From NCBI GenBank assembly GCA_964036155.1, contig OZ038422.1:65867201-65931200 (forward strand): a stretch of 64,000 bases of DNA, given 5' to 3'. The translations under genes were made by a program, and so were the position numbers. The notes under the pieces are model-generated. The model saw only the letters and a list, made by a program, of their open reading frames with translations. It made no database searches and was not told the origin of the DNA. Below, one piece after another: positions 35,401 to 47,400 of this stretch. The stretch comes from Diploscapter coronatus. Its lineage: Eukaryota > Nematoda > Chromadorea > Rhabditida > Rhabditidae. The stretch's first letter is position 1. Each line of letters begins with the position of its first letter.

Positions 35401-37034
35401 TTGAAGAGAATAAAAATATCGACTTGAAAGAATTTTAGTTTAGTCTAAAGAATAAGAGGTACACGAAAGAAACTTAAAATTCGTCATCAAAATGCTGAAA
35501 CGTTGTATAAAAATATCATAAATTTTTAAAATGTGTGTTCAAAGAAACTGAAAATAATTTATGAATCTACAATTGGTTACTCCATTGAATATATAACCTA
35601 GCAAATGAATTTTAAATTTACCGTATCGAATCGATAAAAGACATTCAACCACGATGCCCCACTGATCAACCAAATTGCCATGATCACGTAGAAGGTGTAG
35701 GAAGAGTCCCACAGCGCGTACTTCAATGTGTGGCAAATTGCAAAGTATCTGCAAAACAATAGGTTTGACAAAAATTTCTTTAGAAAACTATGATTTCATG
35801 ATTCGATCTATTGACTTCGTCGATTTTGTGAACAATTAATTATAAAAACGAACTGGATACGAAAAAATGCATTATCTGTACAAATACCTATCAGCGGTAA
35901 CAGCCACCAGCGTATAAACTGACGAGAAACTTGTGGTTGTATTGATCCACGTCGATAATTTGCAGAATATCGAACCTAATGGCCATTCTGAAGGATCCAT
36001 TTATCAAAAATATATCATTTGAAATTCTATGAATCATACTATCTTATTGTTGGTTTCTCAGACATATTTATCATGAAATAACGTTATCTCATTATCAAAA
36101 ATCACATGTTCAGATTTGAGAAGCAATACAGCTTTACGAAAATGATGATTAAGAATATTTCTTTTCCGAATTAAGTAACTGCGTCATTACTTTTCTCTAA
36201 ATAGAATGAATAACCTGTTAGAATATTTACAACCAGTGTAGTGGGTAGACAAAAGAGAAGAATGAGCAGGTCAGCTATTGCCAATGAAGATATCAAATAA
36301 TCAGTTGTGGACCGAAGTTGCTTATGAAAGAGAACAGCCAGAACGACGAACGTGTTGCCCAAAATGCCAAAGATGAACACCGTCAGATAGGATATCGACA
36401 AGATTATCACTGAAAATCATGAAATAAACTATTTTAATATCTTTCAAGGAAAGTTTAAAGTTTATGGTTGTCTAAGAGAATATTATTCGTGCGTTTCCAA
36501 TTTCATTCATCAAACATATCCTTTTTCAAAATCAAGACACATTTTGCTCGAAACGTTGCAAAATTTGTTATTTAGATATGTTTCAATAAAATCATATAAG
36601 GAAGAGATTTATCTTTATTCTCATTAAATTAGTGTTTTGCCGATAATTAGCAATTAATTAAAAACATAACATTTCAATCTCAATAGAGTTTATCTCAAAA
36701 TATCATCGATTGTTTGTTTAACACTCAGAGTTTATCCGAACATGTTTCCACTTTGATTGATAAAATGACAAATAGCATGTTTATTGGTGAAAGGCTCGAT
36801 TTGACGAAGTACAACTTTTTCACCAACTCTTCCCTATTTTCTTCTCTAATCTTTATTTTTAGCCACCGCATTCAGTCATTTTTTGCTATTTCCAAAAATT
36901 TTACCAATGGATGTATCGTGTCGGAAGAACGGAAGGGGCAAGGAATTGTTGTAGAGATCGTCTTCATCCGAAAATGTGTCGTTTAAACCAGAATGAGCTG
37001 GGTCTAGTGAAGTTGGAGTGTCGTGGGGTTCCAT
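32272..37034 (-). CDS. Rhodopsin-class GPCR, neuropeptide-receptor type
   Basis: Exons in coding order: 37034-36905, 36409-36215, 35987-35888, 35748-35622, 35386-35333, 35287-35156, 35098-35011, 33569-33505, 33304-33176, 32409-32272, giving about 385 residues. A shorter form reads through exon 9 to TAA at 33143 (350 residues). The extracellular N-terminus has sequons NDT and NNS. Family hallmarks are: TM1 GNTF; TM2 SLAIADLL; TM3 starting at a Cys (SIFCKLSTW) and ending ADRYFAICH (DRY); an ECL2 Cys (MIVCNAID); TM6 CWVPLYG; and TM7 NPLIY. It is a seven-helix G-protein-coupled receptor. The W-x-x-G-x-x-x-C-K-L and SVYTL pattern suits peptide receptors, but I cannot name the ligand or orthologue. 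The last exon encodes a Ser-rich tail and has AATAAA 43 bp downstream. TTTTCCAG at about 37054 precedes ATG by 19 nt. Confidence 0.85.
32730..32900. mobile_element. MITE with 6-bp target duplication in GPCR last intron
   Basis: TGCTCA flanks both ends (32730-32735 and 32895-32900). Inside, the left arm CCTGTATAAATTCACCAGTT and the inverse of the right arm (CCTGCATAATTCACTAGTTC) align over about 65 bp, both running on into GTTCACC..TGAC, ATTTGCA and ATTTACCA. The spacer is short and there is no coding capacity. Length is about 159 bp without the duplications. Confidence 0.75.
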
Positions 37035-40000
37035 TTTTAGGAATTTTATGATACTGGAAAAATGGAAATTTAATGAACATCATCTTTTTCAAGCGAAGAA
37101 ATGCGATTTCTAATGTTTTCTACGAAAAAAACAATTTCATGCAAAAATCACGATTTTCAATATAATTTTAAAGGTGGTAATGAAGACCAAAAGAAATTAT
37201 AGCTTTAGGAAGAATCAAAAAATTGTTTACGAAAATTGGCGAACTTTGAGCGATAAATCCTCTGGACTAAGAAATTTCGCCCATAAAATGTTGTTGCGAA
37301 TCTAAAATTATGGTTGCTTCTGCCGGCAATGTTCTAGATGCAAAACCTTCGTATTTTATGGGACATTCGGCAAAAAGTGATAAATTTTGATAAATGACAA
37401 GATGGATGATACTCTATAGGACAATAGAGGAAAAAAGCCGATGGGAAAACGAAATAGTGTTGTCTTTAGCGAGGCCGAAAGGAAACAGAATATCGAAATA
37501 GCATTGTCTAAAAGGAGATGCAAAAGAGGCAGAATATGAGATATTACAAAGGAAAAAGAAAGATATCCAAAATCCAGGCAAAATATCAAAATACACTTTG
37601 GTAATTTGATGCCCCTAAGAAATTTTTGTCTTCCAGCAGGCCTTTTAGCAGAGGTTCCGGAATCCTCATATCTAGCCTAGTAAAATAACTCTTAGGCTCA
37701 ATTATAAAAGATAGTGTTCTAAAACTAGCTGATATATCTTAAAAATATTATAATTTTTAAAGGGTAAGTAAAAATTCAGGAAGTCAAATAATATCGAATT
37801 TTCATCATCATGATGACATGAATAAACAAAAGTGACAAATTTCTGATGAGTTCTAGATCTTTCACTGATTTTAAAGTAGCCAAAGTCCACCTTAAAGTGC
37901 GTAAAAATGCCAAAAAATTGACAGGTAAGTGGTAGCAAAAATGACAGGCCTCGAATCGAGAATAAGTGACTCAATAACTCGAGAAAAGGATAAATAGTAA
38001 TTTTGTGGGATCTGAACTAAGCAGATTAAAGGCGGATACGTCGTTAAAGATAAACAAATTTATAGAAAGGAAAACACGCCCTAATCTAACTAGAGAAAAT
38101 TGACCTTTTTCTTGATGCAATGGGATAATTCCGAGATATAGCTTCTGAAAATTTTCTTTTATCAAAAATATGATATTTAAAGAATGCATTATTTACCTGG
38201 ATTTTTGGATGAGATTGAATATCAAGCTAAAGATAAACGATGCAGATTCTATGCCGACATGCCATGTCCCCCATCAATTCAAATGCGATTCTCAAAATTG
38301 CTTTAAAAAGTGCAAATTCGATAAATAGTGAGAAGAAGGGTATTGGTCATCCTTACCAAAATGAACTTTATTTCAAAGAAGGGACGAGTTTCAACATTTT
38401 ATGATGAAGATCAACTTTATTTTCACTTGAAACATCTCTTTCTTGCATAAATTTAATCTAACTTATCCGTTCATAAAAATTTCACGAAATTTGTATAAGT
38501 TCAATCGCATTTCTGTGAATAACCTTTGAAAGCCTGGGCTTCGCGAGCCTGAATAAAATAAAAATCCACATGAATGGACGACAAGACATCAAAGCTTAGC
38601 GAAATAAAAAGAGAATCTCAAATCTCTCATTCTTCGAAGTTCGTCAATAATGAAAGGAAGGATTAAAGAAAATCCGTGAAATAGTGGATTTTCAAAAATG
38701 TTGCTTCGATTAATGAAGAAGACAAAGAATGTTCTTATTTGTTTAAAAAAATTTTTTTAATCTTACAAAATTTAGAGATTTTCGATTTAGAGAAACTCGA
38801 AAGTTTCATAGATCTTCAAAAAGATTTTTAAAAATTTGCAAATTATCAATAAAATGCTCCAAAAGAGGCTCAGAAATTACACGGATTGCAATTAATTTTA
38901 CCGAGAGTACCAAAGATTCTACCATAAATCCATAAATAATGTAGGAAAGTGTTCGATTCGAGGAAGTTTTCTCAGTAAATTTCCTAATCTAAGATCTAAG
39001 ATGAAAAAATAATAAATTTAGTAAAATTAGAGCAGTAGCCTTTGAAGCTTTGTAATAAAATTTGAAAGTCATGAAGAAATAATGAACTGAGGAAGTGATT
39101 AGTTAGTGTCGGGTCGTTCAAATTAAGTGCCACTGAGAATGTTTGAGATCATAAATCCGATCCGAGCAGCTATTTTCTACTGAATTTTCAGCATGGTGAG
39201 ATATTTTTGAAACGATCTTTAAATTTTATTTCGAACTTCAACCTCATTTTTAGGGAACTGAAAATTAAAGGAGAAATTCGTGATAAGAAATAAATTTAGA
39301 GCAAATGAACCAGATTGAGATTTAGAAAGAAAAAAGATACTAATCTTCAAAAATTTCCAAAATAGATATTTGCACATTCTCTAAGTCTCGTAGAAATATT
39401 TCTAAGACCATCAAGACCTAGATCTAATATCAGTGTTCTATTTCTTATAAGTCAAAGTTGGTTTAATTTTGTCTCAGGTTTTGAGGGGTTTCCCGACAAG
39501 AATGAACTTTTGAAAATATTTGTCTACCTTGATAAATCTTTAAAATATAACAAACCGAAAAGACCTCGATTAACTAACATGATGGGAGTAGATTATTCAA
39601 AAATTGAAAAATACCGGATGCTACTTTGCTTTTAGAGTTAGAAAAAAGGTTAATAAGAAAAAAATGAAAGATAACGTAACTTATGGGGTAAAAATGAAAA
39701 AATACTGATCCTCGCAAATGTGTGACGGATCCCGGCAAAACAGAAATTTTTGAAGAGAGATAATGAATGAAGTGAGAAATAACTTCGGAAAACAAGAGGC
39801 AAAAGATGGAGAAATCCTGAAATATGATGAGTAAATAAGAGATTCGGAGAAATGGAGTGAGATTTAGGAGAGGGTCGGCTTTATGTATAGAACCCAAGTA
39901 ATGCAATTGAGGTAGAAGACTCAGAAGGAGAGGATGGCCCTGGGACGATGAAATACTGATGACAGAGACGATGAAAAAATAAGAAAAATATGAAGATTGC

Positions 40001-40801
40001 AGAAAAATCTGAAAAAATGGTGAAAATCCAAGAAATCATGAGTAATTTGTAGAAAAAGCGAAGAAAAGCTCTAAAAATCTATTTTTGAAGAAACAATGAA
40101 TAAGATAATTTTTAAAAATAATAATAGAAAAATGGAAAAAGGACCCTAAATTTTGGAATAAATCGAGAGAAAACGCACGAAAACTAGTACCTAAAGACTA
40201 TGTAAGGAGGAAGAAAATGAGATAATAAGAGAATTAGTGGAAAGAGTTCCGGAAAATGATCAAAAATTAGACGAGAAACTAGAAGAAATGCCAGACTTCA
40301 GGAGAAGATTGGAACCCAGTTTCAAGCAAGCAGAAGATAAAATCAGATGATAAAGAAGCCCATTATATCAGATTTATGAGATGATTTGAAGTGTGAAAGA
40401 AAAGCCAATCAATTATCGAGGTTTTTAGCTGGGTTGAATAAACTTTTAAAAAAATATATCAAGCTCCCAGATGAAAATAATAGATTAAGAAAAATGAATC
40501 ATTAAATTCTTGAGATCTACGAATTTCAATACCTTGAATGAAGTTATAATTTCAATTATAAGTTGAGTAACAAGGGATTGATTATTTCCACCTTTAAAAA
40601 GCCGATTTATGAAATTTTTGAAGCCTATCTAAATTATGCTCGATTTTCAAGTTCAACTCAAACGCACTAGGCATTTAGTTTCGCAATCTGCTATATTGAA
40701 AATTTGAAGCCCATACAATTCCTTTACAAATTTTTCAGTAATCTTAAATTTACCTCTTAAAAATCTCATTGAACTTCCTATCTGAATTCGAATAAACCTA
40801 A

Positions 40802-41005
40802 AAGGTTAAAGACAGAGTCCGAGTTTTTCGAACATTGGTATCTAAAATTCTCTCATTGGACTGCCCGAATTTGAAGGGTTCGGGGCGAAACGCGAACTGC
40901 GTCTTTCAAATTGATTACGCGAATCTTCCCGAGAATAAATCTAAAGTACTGGGACGGAATCCAGAGAAACTAGACAACCCAATAAATTCTCTCGTTCGTG
41001 ATTAA
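40802..41005 (+). other. 67-codon open segment without start, unrecognised
   Basis: Between TAA (40799-40801) and TAA (41003-41005) one frame stays open through a GC-richer patch. It contains LDCPNLKGSGRNANCVFQID and YANLPENKSKVLGRNPEKLD. The composition is balanced, unlike nearby chance ORFs. No ATG, domain or flanking splice pair was identified; it could be an exon remnant. Confidence 0.2.
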
Positions 41006-43220
41006 GCATGCAAGATCAAAAACGGCTGACATAAATTATTCAACAGCAGGTATCAAAAATGTTAGAAGTCCCATGCCCATGTCCCACTTGGTCTAATCCA
41101 AAATCCAGACGTGTGAAAATATTCCCAAATTTTCAAAATCTCTAGCCTCATGTTGAAGCATAGATTTTTCGAATGACCTGGAATAGTTCTAACCGCGATT
41201 AACATATTTGCTTGACAGTGAAAACCCCGATAAGACTCAAAGTTTCTGACGAGATTTCATGACCGCCTGAGAAATGCCTAGACACGTGTTGAAGAATAGG
41301 AGAAGAAAGCAGGTTGACATAACTTGAATCTCATTAATCTTTGTAGGTAATCCCCGAAAAGTTGACGCTCGCCTAATTGAATATGAACTAACGTTTGGCA
41401 CGAGGCAAAAGGGGTTGCTAATTTCGATTCAAAACATTTCCATTGAAATGGATCAGCGAAAATAATAACATTCTTAAATTAAACTAAAAACCATCAAGAA
41501 GTAAATGAACTTCCGGATTGAATTCAGAAAAAGCGTGAAGATCAACTAGATTCTGATTTTAATTCGAAAATTGTTCTGATATCTGAGTAACAGGATTCAA
41601 GGAATGATTTTTGCTGTCATGAGCCTAACTTCAGTCTCATCGTGTCTCTAATAGACAAACATGAAATGCTCAGTTTTCAAGAGATCGCAGAATTTTCGGA
41701 GTTGCAAAGAAAACGACCAAATTCTATCGCAATTACTTTACCAAATTTTGTATAAAATTTAAATGAAAAGTCAGTAATTACCACCCACAAAAATTTACTC
41801 TTCAGAGAGAGAAAAGAAGAGACTGGTGGTTAAAAACAGGCAAACGAAAGACAATGAAACCTCTGAAAGTTTCGAAGAAAACTGACAAATTTTTGAATAA
41901 ATTGAAATAAGCGCTCTGAAACTGCTTCAGGAAGCAAATGCTTAGAAACTAATTACAACGTCAAAATCAGATCTGGTTTTTATGAATGGGCCTGCGGAAA
42001 ATTGCCAGACTTTCATTAAACTTTCAGAAAATAGAAATTTTCACAATCATCGAGTCAGACTAGAAGAAAATGTAAGTTTTAATCGAGATTTGGATATTAA
42101 CAATTTCTTCGCGTGATAAATATTGAATGAGCGCGAGGAATAAATCATTCAAAGCGTACACTCGATGTTTCAAGAATCTAATAAAACGAAGAAAATTTAG
42201 ATGATCTCAATAGAATCATAACTTATGTTATTTACAAAAATAAAAGAGATCAAATAGTGACAGGTCACAAAAATATTGTGAGTACATTTCGATCACATAC
42301 AATACTGAGATAAGTTCTTCTCTGTAATGCATTAATAATCTCGATTTTCATAAAAACCCAGATCAAATTCTCGTTATAGTATTTCTGCAAAACATATTCA
42401 ACCTAGCCAAAATAAATACTGAAAGTTTGATGATTCAAGTCTTGCGATCTGCTGAGCTCAATTTCGACTGCGAAAGACACGCAAACTGCACGAATTATAG
42501 AAGGTTAATTAGCCACGCCCACTCCCTCGATTCCCGTTTGCAGACAAATTTATGGCAAAACTAGCATATAACGAGGGAAATAAGGAGATGAGCTTAAAAA
42601 GAGGGCAACGCGGTAAAATGAAGCAAATAAATGACAGGTTAGTCAATTTGAAGGAAAAATACGGGAAATAGAAATTACAGAAGAAAAAATAACAAGGAAA
42701 TAATTTATTTTTAGAGAAAAACGAATAAAATGATAATGAACTAAATATCATCGGGTAATTGGGAGCGAAAGATCAAACCATTTTTCGACACTTGATTATT
42801 GCCTCCAAAATTTTAGCATATTTATGATTATGATGAGAATCAAGTTTTTATGGAAAATTCCTGAAACTGCAAGAGAATATTCTAACGAGGGAATAATAAT
42901 GAGTTAGGTAGACGTGTCGTCATAATTAGCTATGGAAAGACCAACTTTTCATGTTACTCTGCATTCTCTTGCGAAGATCACCTTTTCTCCGATATGGAAG
43001 AACTAATAAACATTTTTCATAGTACGAAGATTGTTCATCCAAGTTTCACGAGCAAAAAATGATTACTCGTCCAAGAAGATCAGCTTATTTCTAACAGAAG
43101 ACTACTATCTAAAAGATCCCTAACTGAAGCAAAGAAATGTCTCACCCCTCTATGAAGTCCCTAGTCCTTCGGACTTCGGATTTGGATACCCTCGGGAATG
43201 CCGTAGCATTAGGCATTAAG

Positions 43221-43322
43221 CAACGGAACTCTCTGCCTTCTCTGAAAGAGAGGAGGAAATCGCATAATGAGCACCCAAATTGGCTGCCAATAAAACCAAG
43301 CCGATCGACAGAAGGTTCATGA
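43221..43322 (-). other. Candidate 33-residue peptide ORF with signal-like start
   Basis: In a locally GC-richer patch the minus strand reads MNLLSIGLVLLAANLGAHYA then ISSSLSEKAESSVA before a stop. The first part has the shape of a secretory signal peptide. A TTTCAG inside it would also allow an intron and a different downstream frame. There is no dibasic-flanked peptide repeat that would identify a neuropeptide precursor. The plus strand is also open here (43137-43322). Confidence 0.2.
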
Positions 43323-44447
43323 ATTTGAAGTACATCAAGTAACTAACTCAAATATTCGGGGAAAATCTTGAAATCTGTGATAAAAGATAGGAACCTGAAA
43401 CAGGTTGGAATAAATTGCGAAAGCTTCTCTATAAACATAAAACTGTTCTTGGAATCTTATATGGTAGAAAACAAAGAATAAAACGAAGCTTAGATGAATG
43501 AAGATCAACTTTTTCACGTCATAGCTTCACTCTAGGATCAGCTAAAATTATCCAGGTTGCTTTTCTCGGGTTATTCTTTATCGTTTGATGAGACTTTTCT
43601 TAGATACTTCGTTGTTCTATTACTATTTCTTTCGGATATATTGCACCCGAATCATTCCCAATTCACTAAATGTTCATTGAATTCTTCAAATTCGTCTAAT
43701 TTTATATTGAAACCTAAGTTTATCGAACAGTTTTTTTTGCTAAATGCCAAAGATCTTAAAATCAAACTTCTGGAACTTATGTAACTTGAATTTATTCGCA
43801 CGAAATAAGCATTATTACATTGCACTAAATGATAATAATTATTGCAACTTCCAAAATAATAATAATATTGCGGCAATTTGAAAATGGCAAACTGATAAAT
43901 TTTGGTAAAGAAAAAAATACAATATGGAATGAAGTTTGAAGCGGGGATAACTCGTGGTTCAGATAAGAGAAGTCGATTTTGAGAGGATTTTTGGGAAATC
44001 ACTAAATTTTTCGTAATGCACTTTTAGAACCCGATACAGGGGCACTGTAGCTAAAAATTAATTCATAAAAGTCACACAGGAATTAATAAATTATTAGAGT
44101 TCGACAAAAGAACGAAATAAATATATTTTGAAAGACACAGTTGCGAAAGAGCTTGACGAGTCGCTATTTTTAAAAAACCTAGAGAAAAAATGATATGCTT
44201 GTTTCTCGGGAGCAATTTTAACGGAAATGCGAGAATAAAATATTTTGTTTTATAAAAATCGGCCTTTTTATAGTTAAAATTTCGCTATTAAGGTTGTAAG
44301 ACCCAAATAAAATTTTCTCATGATTTTGACAGATTTTCATAAAATTTCATGAATTATTATGCGTTTCTAGAGAAATGAAATGTATCATTGCAATGCCGCA
44401 CGGTTTTCCTTACCAAAAAGCGTGCGGCGGGTTTGCAGAAAATCGAT

Positions 44448-47400
44448 TTATTTAGGCAGGTCCTTGATTGTGTGAATGTTGTGACAGCCCCAGATGACGA
44501 TGAGTGCGGAGAGCAGCAGACAGATCACAGACAAGGAGACGATCGAAGAGACGAACCACGCCTCAGACACGCACACAAGCGAGTGGTCCAGAGGGATACT
44601 GTAAATTATTGATTTTTAGGGATTACTGTAATTTTTCCAACCAATATTTTATTTCAAAATTATTTGAATTAGGTTGCAATTGATATTTTATGAAAAGTGA
44701 AGATCAATTATCAATTCCCTTAGCACTTGAAATCTAGATGATCAAAAAACGCAACCCCTTGGTAATGAGCAGACTTGAAATATGTTGCAATTGTTCATAT
44801 TTTTAGGAAATCAATTCAAAAGTTTGATAAGTAATCCCTCTTGAGCTGTGTCAATAGTTTCAAGAATCCATGTTATTCCGAATTCTTATTTAACGCGTAT
44901 TTGCGCATAATTATTGTGCTCTTGCATCCACATAATTACCATAAATTTTCGAAAAATATGTTATTTTACATAAGAAAGTGCGATCGTAAAATTCTTCGTA
45001 TAAATCTCGGCGAAATATGAAAACTTATCAACTTTGAAATTTTTAATACTTTTTTACGGTTGCTTCCCATTGAATATCAGAGACAAAAGTTTTCTAGCCT
45101 CATAATTCTCATTAAAAATATTCGTTATCTTATGTTTCACCAAATTCACAAATAACTAAAAATTTTGATTTAATTCCTCGGACTTTTTTTTTTTATAAAC
45201 TAATCCCAAAATAACAATTTTCTTACCCATTAGCAGTAGCATTCTGTGCCTCAGCATTCTCTTCTCCCTTTGCATAGACGCGAATGATGGCAGACAGGGT
45301 TTCCTCCTTGCTCTCGCCCTCCAATTCGTCAGTCGATCGCTTCTTTCTGCCGTGTGACATGAACAACTCGTTCGTTCCAGAGTCCAGGCAGTTCGACTGA
45401 ATTGTACTTTTTATAAAATTGAAAGATTTTCAGATTCTTAAAATATTTCAGAAATATTATATTCTTTCGCTATTAAAATTCTTGATGCTTGTTTTATGAC
45501 ACCACAGCTAATATGCATATAAAATTACGATTCGATCAATACGTTTCAGCGAGTAATATACCTCACCAGAAAAACTGTTCATTAATGGAAAAGTGAGATC
45601 ATGCCGTACAAATAAAAAACTATCTTGCCTTCATTTCTCGATTACTGTAACTACCGCAATCCATTTAAAACAACTTACCACAGGGCATCCATTGGGTCCA
45701 GCGCAGAACATGACAGAGCAGATGATTTGCACATCGTACGAGCCATCGAGTCTGAATGCACGAAGGTCGGACTTCAGGCGGTTCTTCTCGAAGTCCTGCT
45801 CGACAGGTCCGACCAGAGCGGGGTAACGAGGGCAGCTAAATATATAAGTTTAAAAAAGTAAGCTTTTAGACTTTTTGGAAAAAAGATAAATATAAGTTTC
45901 AGCTCACTCATATTATAGAAAGTGAAGTAAATTTGCAATTCCATCTCGTGGCAACGTTATTAAAAAAATCAAAACGTAACTATTTTAGCAATGAACCTAA
46001 GACTTCGAGATTTAACCTTTCAATGAAAATGTCAAATGTATGTTTCAAGTATCACCCATAATAGAAAGTAATAATGCACTAGCATGAAATGGTAAAATGG
46101 CTTGAAAGAAACGAGAAAAGTCTTTGCTTACCCGTTTTCAATGAGCGTGAATGGAACAGTGTCTCCAAATCCCCCGACTCTCGTGGCGGTGCACTCCGTG
46201 ATCATCATGTTGTGAGGTCCGGCCTGCTCCGAAGTGATCACCAACAGGAGTGGGTCTCCGATCGAGGCCTAGAATTGATCATTTTCGCATCAGTCTCAGA
46301 CAACCTTTATCTATTTCCAGCTGTAAATTTCTGTAATTCTTAGTACATTTTAGCTTTAATTTTTTTTTTAAATTCGATAAAAGTATCAGCGAGGTTGTTT
46401 CATGAAATTTGCATGCTTATTGAGTATTGATATAAAGAAAGTGATTTTTAAAAGTATTGAATAAATGTCGTCGTCGAAAGGTTGGCTAAAATATAACTCG
46501 AACCTTATGCAGAGGTTCTTCCAACTGGTTGAGGATGCTGAGCTCAGCGGTAACCGGTGGGGGCGTGGCAACCTCCAAAACGGTTGTGTTCTGAGAGCTG
46601 GCCTCGTAAATCGTGGTCACGATCACGGAACCTTCCTGAAATCATCATAAATGTTATGTTTTTTTTTCTTTTGAAGAATTGTTGGTAAGAAGTTGGCTGA
46701 TATAACAAATTATCCTAAACCAGTCTGGAAAATACTGATTGAAAAATGTTCAAACTCGTAATTCGATTAGGCTCGGAGAATGTTAGCACCGCAATTTGCG
46801 TGAAGATTAAACTTTTTAGAGAAAACAAAAAAAAAAAGAATCGACCAACCTTAACCATTTTGTCCATAGAAACGTCGCAGCTAACTCTGTAGAATCGATC
46901 CCATTCGGTGGTGACCTGGTGGGGCAGGACACCGTCCAAAGAAACCACAACCAGAGCCTCCATTTTACCATCCTGAAATATGACGCGATTTTGTGGCTCC
47001 TAGAAAAAGACACCACTTTTTTTCTTTTCGTCTCTTGCTTTCTCATACTATTTCTTAGAAAGGGTGATGTCTTTTTCTAACTGGTGTCCCGGTGTCCTGG
47101 TGTCTTTTTCTATGAGCCCGATTTTTTTTGTCGAGTTTGAAAAATTTTAAGTCGGGTAAAAAAAAATGAAATGTTGCTAAAGCAAAAATTTCAGTAAAAT
47201 GAGATAAATGCATGATTTTGAAATTTTCCTACCCGAATAACCGTTCCACAGTCGCCAGACACAGTTGGAGGGGGGAAAGTGATCGAGATCTGTTTGGCGT
47301 TTTCGACCACCTGAGAGCAGGTCGAGAAGCGTTCGGCTAAAAATAGTTAGTTGCTCAATCGTCTCAATCAATTATCCTAATTAATTACCGGCATAAATGG

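Larger units (their letters stand above)
37035..44447. other. 7.4-kb gene-poor, purine-skewed intergenic region
   Basis: I found no convincing gene. The plus strand is A/G-rich over long stretches (for example 39.6-40.4 kb and 41.8-42.7 kb). Two small GC-richer patches stand out: 40802-41005, open without an ATG, and 43137-43330. Several same-strand copies of a TGAAGATCARCTTTT word occur between 38.4 and 44.7 kb. The region may hold regulatory DNA for the divergently placed GPCR and the 3' flank of the NOAH-like gene, or unrecognised noncoding RNA. Confidence 0.5.

Noticed and set aside
37035..44447. Idea that the gene desert is DNA eliminated in somatic cells, as in some nematodes
   Set aside because: No break motif, telomere repeat or satellite was seen; the sequence alone gives no support.
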